Notes: a model not told the origin generated them from the sequence alone. A DNA stretch of 45,658 nt from Alkalibacterium indicireducens (GCF_039522005.1 NZ_BAAADA010000072.1:1-45658); one strand, 5' to 3'. Shown: positions 25,224 to 33,899, numbered from the stretch's first letter. Translations and numbers: made by a program.

Positions 25224-26162
25224 ATGTCAACAATTTTAGGACATCATCATATCTCCATGCTGGTGAAGAATGCGAAAGAAACCGATCATTTTTACAAAAA
25301 TATCCTGGGACTGCGCCGGGTAAAAGTTACCGTCAATCAAGACGACCCGACCATGTATCACTTATTTTACGGAGACAAGACTGGGAGTCCGGGAACAGGC
25401 CTTACTTTCTTTGAAATGCCGAATATTGGGCGTACGCACAGGGGAACGAATGCCATTACCCGCTTAGGTTTGATGGTGCCGACAGAAGAAAGTCTGAATT
25501 ACTGGAAAGCGCGCTTTGAGGAGCTGGACGTATACCACGGCAGTATCACAACTTACGCCAGACGTCAGGGCATTAAATTTGAAGATCCGGATGGCCTGCA
25601 GCTTGTTTTACTCGTAGCGAACGGTGAAGAAATGTCTCACTGGGAAAGCTACCCTCAGTCAGAGGTGCCTGAAGCGCATCAGATCCGAGGCATGGGACCG
25701 ATCGAAATAACGGTACGAGACAGTGAAAAATTTGCCCACACACTGACTGAACTGATGGGTTATTCTCCCATTTATCAGGAACACACAGACACGCTTTATC
25801 AGACCCAAAAGGGAGACAGTTATGGAGAAATTCTGGTCAAACACTTAGAAGGGCCTGATGAACGCCCTGGAAGAGGAAGCATTCATCATCTGGCCATTCG
25901 AGTCAGTGAAGAATCCGAGCTGAGCTATTGGGATGATTTGGCGAAAACTAACCATTTTGCCTCATCCGGTCTGGTTGACCGCTATTACTTCCAGAGTCTT
26001 TACTTCAGGGAGTCAAACGGCATCCTGTTTGAAATTGCGACAGATAAACCGGGATTCACAGTGGATCAGAGCAGTGATGAATTAGGTGAGCGCCTCGTTC
26101 TCCCGCCATTTTTGGAAGACAGACGCGAGGAAATTGAAAGCAACTTGACCCCTTTGGATTAA
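25224..26162 (+). CDS. VOC-family ring-cleaving dioxygenase (MhqA/MhqO-like)
   Basis: A 312-residue protein of two VOC halves (about 1-150 and 151-312). It has the family start ILGHHHISMLVKNAKETDHFY, the NQDDPTMYHLFYGD segment, GLTFFEMPNIGRTHRGTN and, in the second half, GRGSIHHLAIRV and ESNGILFEIATDKPGF. His and Glu residues at the two halves are placed as metal ligands of extradiol-type dioxygenases. Length and motifs match the MhqA/MhqE/MhqO group induced by hydroquinones in B. subtilis. CAGGAGG lies 8 bases before the ATG. It is likely transcribed with the reductase that follows 40 bases later. Confidence 0.9.
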   Translation: MSTILGHHHISMLVKNAKETDHFYKNILGLRRVKVTVNQDDPTMYHLFYGDKTGSPGTGLTFFEMPNIGRTHRGTNAITRLGLMVPTEESLNYWKARFEELDVYHGSITTYARRQGIKFEDPDGLQLVLLVANGEEMSHWESYPQSEVPEAHQIRGMGPIEITVRDSEKFAHTLTELMGYSPIYQEHTDTLYQTQKGDSYGEILVKHLEGPDERPGRGSIHHLAIRVSEESELSYWDDLAKTNHFASSGLVDRYYFQSLYFRESNGILFEIATDKPGFTVDQSSDELGERLVLPPFLEDRREEIESNLTPLD

Positions 26163-26202
26163 ATAAAAAACTACTTTTGGAATAGAAAAGGAGATATTTA
26201 AA

Positions 26203-26772
26203 ATGACTGAAAAACTAAACATCGGTATTATTTTAGGCAGTACAAGAAATGGACGAGTCAGCCCACAGGTGGGTAACTGGGTTAAAGAAATCGCAGATGA
26301 ACGTGGCGATGCAAATTATGAGATCGTAGATATTCTTGATTATCAGCTCCCGTTTCTGGGAACTACCGACGGAACTGAGCCGGGAATCGCTGCTTGGCAG
26401 AAGAAAATTAGTGAACTGGATGGCTATGTCTTTATCGTTCAGGAATACAATCACAGCTTCTCTGGCGTACTGAAAAATGCGATAGACCACTTGAGAGAGG
26501 AATGGCACGATAAAGCGGCAGGGATAGTCAGTTATGGATCGACTGGTGGCGCACGAGCATCAGAACACTTGCGTGGCGTCATGGCTGAATTGAAAATTGC
26601 TGATGTTCGGGTTCACCCGACCCTATCTCTGTTTACGGACTTCGAGAACTTTACAACATTTAAACCAGCTGAACTTCACTTGAGCAACGTGCATGCCATG
26701 CTTGATCAGGTCAATGCATGGAGCGGTGCTTTAAAACCATTGAGAGTGAAAGAAGACACGGAAGAAAAATAA
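26203..26772 (+). CDS. NADPH-dependent FMN reductase / quinone reductase
   Basis: A 189-residue flavodoxin-like protein. It begins IGIILGSTRNGRVSPQVGNWV, the FMN phosphate-binding loop of the NADPH-dependent FMN reductase family, followed by YVFIVQEYNHSFSGVLKNAIDH (near residues 75-95) and SYGSTGGARASEHLR. It probably reduces quinones or azo compounds by two electrons, which suits the neighbouring dioxygenase and MarR regulator. AAAGGAGATAT precedes the start. A terminator at 26783 ends the cluster. Confidence 0.9.
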   Translation: MTEKLNIGIILGSTRNGRVSPQVGNWVKEIADERGDANYEIVDILDYQLPFLGTTDGTEPGIAAWQKKISELDGYVFIVQEYNHSFSGVLKNAIDHLREEWHDKAAGIVSYGSTGGARASEHLRGVMAELKIADVRVHPTLSLFTDFENFTTFKPAELHLSNVHAMLDQVNAWSGALKPLRVKEDTEEK

Positions 26773-26782
26773 ATTAATGATG

Positions 26783-26819
26783 AAGCAGGTCAGATTATAT
26801 TCACTGATCTGCTTTTTTC
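26783..26819 (+). terminator. Terminator after the reductase gene
   Basis: GAAGCAGGTCAG pairs with CTGATCTGCTT, followed by a T6 run. From 26820 to 27110 no gene is visible; the stretch should hold the promoter of the transporter gene. Confidence 0.85.
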
Positions 26820-27110
26820 TGTTTAGAAAATAGTATCTTTTAAGGAGAGGAGAGTGTCCTTTTAATCATCCGCCATAATAAATAACAGAGGTGACACGAA
26901 GCAGGGGCAAAATATTCTAAAGTTTTTACATTTGAAACTTTATAATGTTTTGAACATGATACCCATAATGAAGATTTAACTTGTGTTCGCTATCCCTGAA
27001 GTTCAGATTCTGCTATGATTAAATACTACGTGCATTAAGTTGGACGTTTTGCATTATATAGTAGGCATTGGGGGATGCCGCTTAGACATTATTTAAGAGG
27101 AGAGCTGAAC

Positions 27111-28532
27111 ATGAGAATTGACTTCAGAAAGATTGGGATGGGTCTGGGGCCCCTCCTGTTTGCAATCATAAACTTTATACCCGCCCTGACAGGACTGGAT
27201 GCCAGTCCGAGGGCAGTGCTGGCAGTTACCACATGGGTAGCAACCTGGTGGATTACGGAAGCCTTGCCGATTCCGGCCACGTCACTGCTTCCAATTTTCC
27301 TTCTGCCTTTAGCCGGAGGAACAGATCAGGCCACTGCAACAATGGCATATGGAAACCCCATCGTCTTTATGTACATGGGTGGATTTACAATTGCTTTAGG
27401 GATTGAGAAATGGAATCTGCATAAGCGGATCGCAATGACTATCATTGCTTTACTGGGTACAAGTAGCAGTCGGATCACCATGGGTGTCGGGCTAGCTACA
27501 GCATTTCTGTCGATGTGGATTTCGAATGCCGCAACGGCCTTGATGATGCTGCCGATCGCTCTGGCATTGATCAAGGAAATCAAAGATAACGCGTTTCTCA
27601 AAGAAGACTCGTTTCAGAAGTTTGCCAAAGGTCTGCTGCTGACTGTCGCTTATTCTGCATCTATCGGTGGTCTAGCAACAATTGTCGGATCGGTACCGAA
27701 TGCAACCTTTGTAGCAGTTGCCTCTAATATGCTCGGCCAGGAAATCACCTTCGCCGACTGGTTCACGTTTGGGATTATAGTGACAGTGATTTTGCTAGTC
27801 GCACTATACATTTATATTACTAAAATCAAATTTAAAGTGACGGATGAAGGGAATATTTCTTCCGAATTTGCCAGAGAGCAGCTGAAGGAATTAGGACCAA
27901 TGTCGACTGAAGAAAAATTCGTCCTGACGATTTTTTCACTGACCGGTCTGCTATGGATTTTTGGAGGCTTTCTACCGTTTGAACTGTCAGACACGACCAT
28001 TTCGATGCTTGGAGCCACGACCTTGTTCGTCATTCCTAATACAAAGGGTGGCAGGCTGCTGGACTGGTTTGATATGAAGGGCTTGTCATGGGGACTGCTT
28101 CTATTATTCGGTGGTGGTTTGTCACTTGCCGCAGCTTTTGAGTCATCCGGCCTTACTGTCTGGTTCGGAGACATCTTGTCGAACCTGGACCGCTTCAACT
28201 ATCTATTGATTCTGATCATTCTAACCGCAACCGTTCTCTTCATGACTGAGATCATGTCGAACACAGCGGTGTCGAATATGTTGATGCCGATCAGTGTCGG
28301 GCTTGCTGCCGGAATAGGTGTAGAACCTTATGGGATCATGGTGGTCGTCGCTTTAGCGTCTTCATGTGCATTTATGCTGCCAATCTCCACACCGCCGAAT
28401 GCAGCAGTGTTTGGTGCAGATATCCTGGATATCGAAGACATGATGAAAGCCGGATTCTGGATGAATATGGTCGGAATTATTGTCATCGTCTTTGCCGTCT
28501 ATGTTCTTCAGCCGATATTTTTAAGTTATTAG
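27111..28532 (+). CDS. DASS/SLC13-family sodium:dicarboxylate symporter
   Basis: A 473-residue membrane transporter with about eleven helices. It carries the paired hairpin motifs of the DASS family: WISNAATALMMLPIALAL (near residue 138) and MSNTAVSNMLMPISVGL (near 382), plus the C-terminal PISTPPNAAVFG loop. Members import C4-dicarboxylates such as succinate or malate with sodium. The ATG at 27111 is preferred because GAGGAGAG lies 7 bases upstream; the frame extends to 27075 without a binding site. It is a single-gene unit ending at the terminator at 28648. Confidence 0.9.
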   Translation: MRIDFRKIGMGLGPLLFAIINFIPALTGLDASPRAVLAVTTWVATWWITEALPIPATSLLPIFLLPLAGGTDQATATMAYGNPIVFMYMGGFTIALGIEKWNLHKRIAMTIIALLGTSSSRITMGVGLATAFLSMWISNAATALMMLPIALALIKEIKDNAFLKEDSFQKFAKGLLLTVAYSASIGGLATIVGSVPNATFVAVASNMLGQEITFADWFTFGIIVTVILLVALYIYITKIKFKVTDEGNISSEFAREQLKELGPMSTEEKFVLTIFSLTGLLWIFGGFLPFELSDTTISMLGATTLFVIPNTKGGRLLDWFDMKGLSWGLLLLFGGGLSLAAAFESSGLTVWFGDILSNLDRFNYLLILIILTATVLFMTEIMSNTAVSNMLMPISVGLAAGIGVEPYGIMVVVALASSCAFMLPISTPPNAAVFGADILDIEDMMKAGFWMNMVGIIVIVFAVYVLQPIFLSY

Positions 28533-28647
28533 TTCCGATTTGAATTCTAAGTAATACGTGTCAAATTAGATATGCCGTGGGGTCAAGGAGAAATCAGCTT
28601 TGATTCAGCGGCTTTTTTAATGGAATTATGATTCATTACTTATTTAA

Positions 28648-28698
28648 ATAAAAGCAGTAAAAAACCATCTACATTAGACGGTTTTTTACTGCTTTTAT
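28648..28698. terminator. Strong bidirectional terminator
   Basis: ATAAAAGCAGTAAAAAACC pairs perfectly with its complement across a 13-base loop. It serves both the transporter on the plus strand and the dehydrogenase on the minus strand. Confidence 0.92.
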
Positions 28699-28756
28699 CG
28701 TGTCAGAACCTTTGTTGTGTTCAGCTAGGTAAACGAAAGCGTGCAATCTAAATCAC

Positions 28757-29845
28757 TTACTTAGTCAATAGAGGCATGCGAGACATAGATTCCAGTGTCT
28801 TCATCGACTCATAGACGGTATGAGGTGTAGCATCTGGGACCGCCAGAGTAAAAGTTTCCTTATCTGATGCAGCAAAACAGGCAATCTGCCACATTTTTTC
28901 TTCTAAGTCTTCATGAACACCGAACGCTGACAGGGTATGAGGGAACCCGTTCTCTTCATAGAAGGATTGGAGGTTGTTAACCTCGTCTAGATTACCAGCG
29001 GCAGCCAGTTGAACGAGTATCCCGTAAGCCACTTTTACTCCATGTTCATACACATGTGTTTCACGGACAAGCGACATACCGTTGTGAACAGCATGAGCTC
29101 CTGCCATTCGTCCATATTCCCCGGCAAAGCCTCCGACCGTACCAGCGATAGCAACAACAGCTTCGACAACGCGGGTAAAAGCAGGAGTTATCTTACCTCG
29201 GTCCATGCTTTCTAGAGCTTCTTGACTATCTTTAAGGAGAACTTCTCTCGTAACCTTTGCTGTCTGGAGGCCTACTGAAACCATTACAGGCAGGTCACCA
29301 GTCATATTGCTTGTGATGCCTTCAGCCTCGTACCATTTAGCCAGCGTATCTCCGATTCCTCCCTGCAAATATTTTTTTGGTGATTCGACCAAAAGAGAGA
29401 GATCCATCAGACAGAGAAAGGCTGACTGTGTATAATAATCGACAGTTTTGAACGTATGATCCGGATGATATACAGCTGATAAAGGGGTATAAGCAGCACA
29501 AGTACCCAGAACAGTAGGAATCATGATCGATGCTTTGCCAAGCAGCTCGGCAGTGCCTTTAGCTGTATCTAGAACGCGGCCCCCACCGATACCTATGACA
29601 CAATCTGCATGAGGGGCAAGACTGGCTAGTCGCTTCACATCTTCATTGGATGCAGAGCCATCATATCTCAGGACCTCAAACGACGACTCACCGTTATAGT
29701 GCTTGAGAAAGGCATCATAAGACTTTTTACCGGTAATGACAACCGGGGAATCGAATCTTTCGAGTTTCTGGTCTAAATACGACAGGGCATGTGCCTCGCA
29801 AATATACTGGTCTGGTCCGCTTCTAACTGTTTGGCTAAGTTTCAT
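28757..29845 (-). CDS. Iron-type alcohol dehydrogenase (GldA/HcxA-like)
   Basis: A 362-residue NAD(P)-dependent oxidoreductase of the glycerol dehydrogenase-like group. It has GIGGGRVLDTAK (about 85-96), IPTVLGTCAAYTPLSAVY and the metal ligands Asp in GIGDTLAKW, His in GAHAVHNG and His in YEHGVKVAYG. It resembles E. coli HcxA (YbdH), reported to reduce 2-oxo acids including 2-oxobutanoate, as well as GldA. It is the second gene of an operon behind a BASS transporter, under a leader with an Ile-rich peptide. A 2-oxo-acid substrate is therefore attractive but inferred. The gap to the transporter is 59 bases with no terminator. Confidence 0.88.
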   Translation of the reverse strand: MKLSQTVRSGPDQYICEAHALSYLDQKLERFDSPVVITGKKSYDAFLKHYNGESSFEVLRYDGSASNEDVKRLASLAPHADCVIGIGGGRVLDTAKGTAELLGKASIMIPTVLGTCAAYTPLSAVYHPDHTFKTVDYYTQSAFLCLMDLSLLVESPKKYLQGGIGDTLAKWYEAEGITSNMTGDLPVMVSVGLQTAKVTREVLLKDSQEALESMDRGKITPAFTRVVEAVVAIAGTVGGFAGEYGRMAGAHAVHNGMSLVRETHVYEHGVKVAYGILVQLAAAGNLDEVNNLQSFYEENGFPHTLSAFGVHEDLEEKMWQIACFAASDKETFTLAVPDATPHTVYESMKTLESMSRMPLLTK

Positions 29846-29904
29846 ATTTTCTCCTACTTTCTATAAAGTGTGTCCCTTCAAAAATGAATTGTATATGTGC
29901 TTCG

Positions 29905-30879
29905 TCAGGCCTGCACGGGTTCGCCGGCTGAAGCTTTAGATACATTAAGTTCTTTACTGTCTTTACGTCTGCAGAGGCTGGCATAAATCGTTCCAAATAG
30001 AGTATGAACAATAGCTCCTGCAGCTGCGGCTAATGCAGTGACTGGGCTGAAGTGCGCCAATCCTAAGCTTGCGGCCAGACCAGTATTCTGTATGCCTACT
30101 TCGATAGCAATAGATCGGGTAGTAGCTTTTCCTCGTTTCAATAAGCCGCAAACCAGGGAACTAATGCCGTATCCGCTCATGTTGTGTAACCAGACGACTA
30201 GGAAAATGACTGGACCTGTACTTAATAAGTTGGATTGGTTCACCGCAACTGTTGCCCCTAAAACTAGAAGGACTGCAAGAGATGACAGTGTAGGTAGGAC
30301 AGCTTCTGCTTTCTGAGTTTTATTTCCTAAAAACAGGCTAATCAGCAAGCCCGTTACGACAGGGACCAAAACAACCTGCACGATAGATAAGAACATCGTC
30401 CAGAAATCTACATTCAGATATGCGCCACCATACAAAGACAACATGACGGGTGTCAAGAAAGGGGCAATCAGTGTCGAAACAGATGTTGCACTTATTGATA
30501 AAGGAAGGTCTCCGTTAGCCAGATAAGCGATGACATTGGAAGATGTTCCGCCAGGGACACAACCAACCAAGATCAGACCAAGTGCCACTTCGGAGGGTAA
30601 CTGGAATAGTTGTGATAACGCAAAGGCTGAAAGAGGCATGAACAAGTATTGTGCCAAAACAACGATGAAAACTTGCCATGGTTTCTTCATTACTTCACTG
30701 AAGTCAGCTGGCTTCATTGTCAGTCCCATAGTAAACATGATAAACTGCAGAATATTTGTTGAGAACCCTGCTGCCCATAAGAAACTAGAGGGCAGAGCGA
30801 GAGAGATAATAGCTACACCTACAACAATGAAAGATAAGTACTGAGTAAACGTCTGATTAACCTTTTTAAAGACTTGCAT
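29905..30879 (-). CDS. BASS-family (bile acid:sodium symporter-like) transporter
   Basis: A 324-residue protein with about ten hydrophobic helices. It carries FTMGLTMKPADFSEVMKKP (about 50-68), VGCVPGGTSSNVIAYLANGD (about 105-124) and EVGIQNTGLAASLG (about 262-275), all typical of the family. Bacterial members move small organic anions; PanS carries ketopantoate. The gene is first in a two-gene operon with a GldA/HcxA-like dehydrogenase. A long leader with an Ile-coding peptide and competing hairpins precedes it, pointing to a branched-chain-related keto or hydroxy acid. AAAGGGG lies before the ATG. Confidence 0.9.
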   Translation of the reverse strand: MQVFKKVNQTFTQYLSFIVVGVAIISLALPSSFLWAAGFSTNILQFIMFTMGLTMKPADFSEVMKKPWQVFIVVLAQYLFMPLSAFALSQLFQLPSEVALGLILVGCVPGGTSSNVIAYLANGDLPLSISATSVSTLIAPFLTPVMLSLYGGAYLNVDFWTMFLSIVQVVLVPVVTGLLISLFLGNKTQKAEAVLPTLSSLAVLLVLGATVAVNQSNLLSTGPVIFLVVWLHNMSGYGISSLVCGLLKRGKATTRSIAIEVGIQNTGLAASLGLAHFSPVTALAAAAGAIVHTLFGTIYASLCRRKDSKELNVSKASAGEPVQA

Positions 30880-30979
30880 GAAATCATTCCCCTTTTCTAA
30901 GTAGATAATAAATTAACGAACGGTCGACACGGGTAGATTCTCCTTCCTGAAAAAATTGTCAAACAGCCAACTGGAATAG

Positions 30980-31087
30980 AAAAAGGCCTCCCATTCTATA
31001 AACAAAGAATGGGAGGCCTAAGTCCCATTCATAAACAACCATGAATAGGACTTGAACAGCTGTAAGAAAAATACAGTGTTAAGCCCT
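30980..31087 (-). promoter_or_regulatory. Transcription attenuator upstream of the BASS operon
   Basis: Read on the minus strand, AGGGCTTAAC at 31087-31078 (end of the leader peptide) can pair with GTTCAAGTCCT (31057-31047). A 13-bp stem joins AAGTCCTATTCAT (31053-31041) and ATGAATGGGACTT (31032-31020). A terminator stem AGGCCTCCCATTCT (31019-31006) with AGAATGGGAGGCCT (30997-30984) ends in T5. GAATGGGA of the middle stem can also pair with TCCCATTC of the terminator, so the structures exclude each other. That is the logic of ribosome-controlled attenuation. Confidence 0.8.
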
Positions 31088-31132
31088 GAATCTAATAATG
31101 ATAATTAAACTTGAGTAAGATTGTCTAGTCAT
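31079..31132 (-). CDS. Leader peptide with Leu-Ile-Ile-Ile-Ile
   Basis: The 17-residue peptide reads MTRQSYSSLIIIIRFRA. AAGGAAGG lies 8 bases before its ATG. Codons 9-13 are one Leu and four consecutive Ile (TTA ATT ATC ATT ATT), which makes ribosome progress depend on charged tRNA-Ile. The peptide ends where the first attenuator segment lies. Its product needs no function of its own; translation is the signal. Confidence 0.85.
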   Translation of the reverse strand: MTRQSYSSLIIIIRFRA

Positions 31133-31219
31133 GAGTTTGTCCTTCCTTAAAGCGAAATTACTGTTTGATAAGTGATTAGGTTAAATAATAAAGAGAAACA
31201 AATGAGAAAACAAGCACAA

Positions 31220-31247
31220 AATCTAATCTTTTGTTAAATTTAGTCAA
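31220..31247 (-). promoter_or_regulatory. Promoter of the BASS operon
   Basis: On the minus strand, TTGACT (31247-31242) and TAGATT (31225-31220) are separated by 16 bases and placed about 90 bases before the leader peptide. A weak cre-like sequence, TGAAAGCGTTTTAT, lies just upstream at about 31256-31269. Confidence 0.6.
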
Positions 31248-31339
31248 ATAGTTACTGAAAGCGTTTTATAGGGGTTTAGAGTGTAATATTTTAATGTCAG
31301 ACTTAGTAATGCTTTAAAACATTCCGGTCTATAGCATTA

Positions 31340-32108
31340 TTAGAACAGAGGTCTCCTAACCTGTTGCATTGCTACCCTGAGGTCAAAAGGAATCGGTTCA
31401 TCGTTGACTCTTACTTGAATAGTATCGTGTTCTTCACCCGTCGTTAAGTAGTAGGTAAACTGATTAATTATCACCCCATCTGTTTCAGTTTCAGTCAAAT
31501 GAATGACCAAAGTACTATCTTCTGATTCAGTATGTGCTTCTACTTCTCCACTGGAGTGGAAGACGATATATGATCCATTGTCACCATCATTAAAGGAAAC
31601 AAGTCTTAAATCTGCAGGACTTAATTGGAAAACAGCGTTGGGAAAGTCGTTCAGCAGTCCATGGATTTCCTCAGGGACAGAGTCTACTTCTTTAACGTAA
31701 TTCCGAAAGAAGTCTCCCACTTCTAAGCGTATGGGTGCGAAGCACCAGTGAAAGTGGGAGATGAATTTCGGTCAAGCGATAGCTTGAAGTGGTTAATGTC
31801 ATTCTCATTTGGTATACTTTATATATAGACGATAACCAAGTCTATATAGGCGACAACCAAGCCTACTGAGTATTCCTTGGCGTTAGCCAAGTAAAAGAAA
31901 ACCTATGAGGCAGGGACTGCCTTTTGAGCCTACCCATATCCGATTCCTCTGTCTGCATGAAACCTGTGCAGACAAGAATGGAGTTCGTAGGAAGCCCCCA
32001 CTTCAAAATCCGGAGGATTTAAGTGGTGGGTAGTTCACTGCCTGATTCAGGTGTCCCGCAGGAAGCTAAAACTAAGGTGAGGAAGGAAGTTAATAATATT
32101 TTTTTCAA
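31340..32108 (-). pseudogene. Lipoprotein gene split by an IS200/IS605-like element
   Basis: The 5' part starts with TTG at 32108 (AAAGAGAG upstream) and reads KKILLTSFLTLVLASCGTPE, a lipoprotein signal with lipobox LASC. The 3' part, 31714 down to 31340, continues DFFRNYVKEVDSVPEEIHG to the end MQQVRRPLF. Between them lies the element at about 31712-32038. The frames join if the insertion is 1 modulo 3 in length, for example 322 or 325 bp, which fits the visible boundaries. The downstream half alone could start at a GTG at 31720 but would lack export signals. The family is not recognised; the mature protein looks like a small beta-rich surface protein. Confidence 0.75.
31712..32038 (+). mobile_element. 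TnpB-less IS200/IS605-like element with structured right end
   Basis: The left end has inverted arms TCTCCCACTT (31713-31722) and AAGTGGGAGA (31752-31761) around an inner hairpin. The right end, AAGTGGTGGGTAGTTCAC at 32021-32038, is the classical end of IS200/IS605 elements that encode TnpB. Neither tnpA nor tnpB is present. The 250 bases between are packed with hairpins: TATATAGAC/GTCTATATA, GGCGACAACCAAGCC, CTTGGCGTTAGCCAAG, TGTCTGCA/TGCAGACA and the CCCACTT...AAGTGGTGGG stem. The right-end part resembles the omega-RNA scaffold region of TnpB elements. Exact boundaries are approximate. It is inserted in a lipoprotein gene. Confidence 0.75.
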
Positions 32109-32213
32109 TTCAGTCACGCTCTCTTTCAATAATGTTGTAATATTAGTGAAAATTATCAATTGAATAAGTGGAGTATATCATACTAAGTACCTTAATAGAT
32201 GAAAGTATAAAGG

Positions 32214-33846
32214 TATGTGTAAAGTTAATCTCGGAAATTTATTCTAGAAATCTGAAACGCTGTTTTTATTTTTTCTCTTTCTCAATCGCTTTATCGCTCT
32301 TTGAGCTCCCAAAACGATTGAGAAAGAGGGTTCTAACTAAACATTTTTTGCAATTGTCCTATAGGACTTGATGAAGAGCTGTAATTAGCTATACTCCCAA
32401 TTTTTACACCGATTGATGGTTTTGTCTTGCTCTTCTTCAAAGCTGCTCGTACAGCGCCTTTGAACTCCGGTCGGAGTTCCGTTAATAGTTCGGGAAGCTT
32501 TTCGGTTAGCGCTCGGAGAAACGTTCCATTCTTTCGTGCAGAAATGATCGCTGCGACATTTCCAGCACCTTTAGCTGAAAACCCTCGGCCTTGCCGTTTC
32601 ATGCGATAACTATAAGGGCGATGATTACTCTCACATACACCTAGTCCTCTGTTTACAGGTAAGTTTCTCATTTTTAAGGGTTTAAGACTGTCCCAATTTC
32701 TATATAGGTAGGCTTTTAATCTTGAAAGTTCTTCTTTATATTCCGTTGCTTTTTCATCGTTGCCTTTGACTCGACTCTCAGTCGTCGCTATAATCGCTTC
32801 AACCAGATCCAGATTGTATGTACGCACAGCTTTCCTCATCTTTTCTTCCATTTTTTTATCAAAATACATCCGTTGTTTGATTTTTTCATTGACATGATAG
32901 GCATCTCTAAAATGCTCATGACGCTGGCATTTTCCGATAATTCGATAGAATTTATCTTTATCGTAACCACTACCTCCATCACTGTTAGAGATGACAATCG
33001 TTTCCCGTAAGTCATAGATTGATTCCAGCCATAGACTTGCGCGTTTAAATGCTTCAGAACTCGATATAGTGCTCTCGAACATTCTCGAATTAATTAAAAC
33101 AGGCCTTTTCTGTTTTCCTTTATACTCAACACCTTCATGGAACTGAACACGATGAATTTCAGGACGTTTCTTTTCTTTACCTTTAGTGAGCATTAAACCA
33201 TCACCTTCGATAAACAGTACTGGCGTCTTTGTCTTGTCCTTTTGAGCCGTTTCGTCTTGAAGAGGGGCCGTATCCGTCCAATCTTGAATAGTTGTACCTA
33301 TTTTTTGAGTCATCTTATGTATAGTCGTATGGCTCAATGAAAACGGCGTAAGCAGATTAATCGCTTCTTCGGCTTTGCGATAAGTTCCATCAGAAGCTAT
33401 TTGAGCTGCTTTCATTTCGACAAGAGGAGAGTGACGTTTACGTGGCTCTAGGCCGATAGCTTGATCAAAAGGAATGACACTTTTTTCGCCTTCTTTTCGC
33501 ATACGATGTCTTGCAATCTCTACAGGACCAACGGTCATGTGAAGTGTACGCTTAGGTACACTATCAATTTCATATCCCTGCTCTTTATATTTCGGAAGCA
33601 GTTCTAAATCAATCTGTTTAAAGGCTGCGTTAAGCAATTGTTGATTCACCTGTTGTAAAAGTTTTTCTAGGGCTAATTCTCCTTCTAATAATGTGGAAGA
33701 ATCCTTTATCGTTTCGATGATTTCTGTTATAATTTCATTCATAAGAAGACCTCTTTCTCTAGCGTTGTCGTTATCTCTAGATTAAGGGTCTTCTTTCTTT
33801 TTGTCTAGGTCGGATTTTCCCTCTTCCGACATTTATTTTACACATA
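32214..33846 (-). mobile_element. ISLre2-family insertion sequence
   Basis: The terminal inverted repeats TATGTGTAAAG...TCGGAA (32214-32236) and TTCCGACATT...TTTACACATA (33824-33846) bound one transposase gene. The flanks TATAAAGG (32206-32213) and GATAAAGG (33847-33854) match at 7 of 8 bases and could be a slightly decayed target duplication. A hairpin with 14-base arms CTCTTTCTCAATCG and CGATTGAGAAAGAG (about 32276-32327) after the transposase stop is the internal terminator. Confidence 0.75.
32333..33742 (-). CDS. ISLre2-family transposase
   Basis: A 469-residue protein of the UPF0236/ISLre2 group. Marks include the AAFKQIDLELLPKYKEQGYE N-terminal part, VGPVEIARHRMR, PLVEMKAAQIASDGTYRKAEE, VLFIEGDGLML (probable first catalytic Asp), VISNSDGGSGYDKDKF and GVCESNHRPYSYRMKRQGRGFS with AAIISARKNG near the end. 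Length equals that of intact family members and no frameshift is seen, so the element may be active. GAGAAAGAGGTC lies before the ATG. Confidence 0.93.
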   Translation of the reverse strand: MNEIITEIIETIKDSSTLLEGELALEKLLQQVNQQLLNAAFKQIDLELLPKYKEQGYEIDSVPKRTLHMTVGPVEIARHRMRKEGEKSVIPFDQAIGLEPRKRHSPLVEMKAAQIASDGTYRKAEEAINLLTPFSLSHTTIHKMTQKIGTTIQDWTDTAPLQDETAQKDKTKTPVLFIEGDGLMLTKGKEKKRPEIHRVQFHEGVEYKGKQKRPVLINSRMFESTISSSEAFKRASLWLESIYDLRETIVISNSDGGSGYDKDKFYRIIGKCQRHEHFRDAYHVNEKIKQRMYFDKKMEEKMRKAVRTYNLDLVEAIIATTESRVKGNDEKATEYKEELSRLKAYLYRNWDSLKPLKMRNLPVNRGLGVCESNHRPYSYRMKRQGRGFSAKGAGNVAAIISARKNGTFLRALTEKLPELLTELRPEFKGAVRAALKKSKTKPSIGVKIGSIANYSSSSSPIGQLQKMFS

Positions 33847-33899
33847 GATAAAGGCTTGGAACGACCTTTTTCATCTATATAATAGATATTACGGAAGAC

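Noticed and set aside
28560..28625. Extra terminator after the DASS gene near 28600
   Set aside because: The T-run is present, but no stem of useful length pairs before it.
31340..31720. Independent 126-residue gene starting at GTG 31720
   Set aside because: The GTG lies inside the element's left inverted repeat, and the lipoprotein start across the element explains the frame better.
32333..33742. Possible ISLre2 transposase decay
   Set aside because: The frame is full length without stops and has all recognisable family segments, so it is treated as intact.
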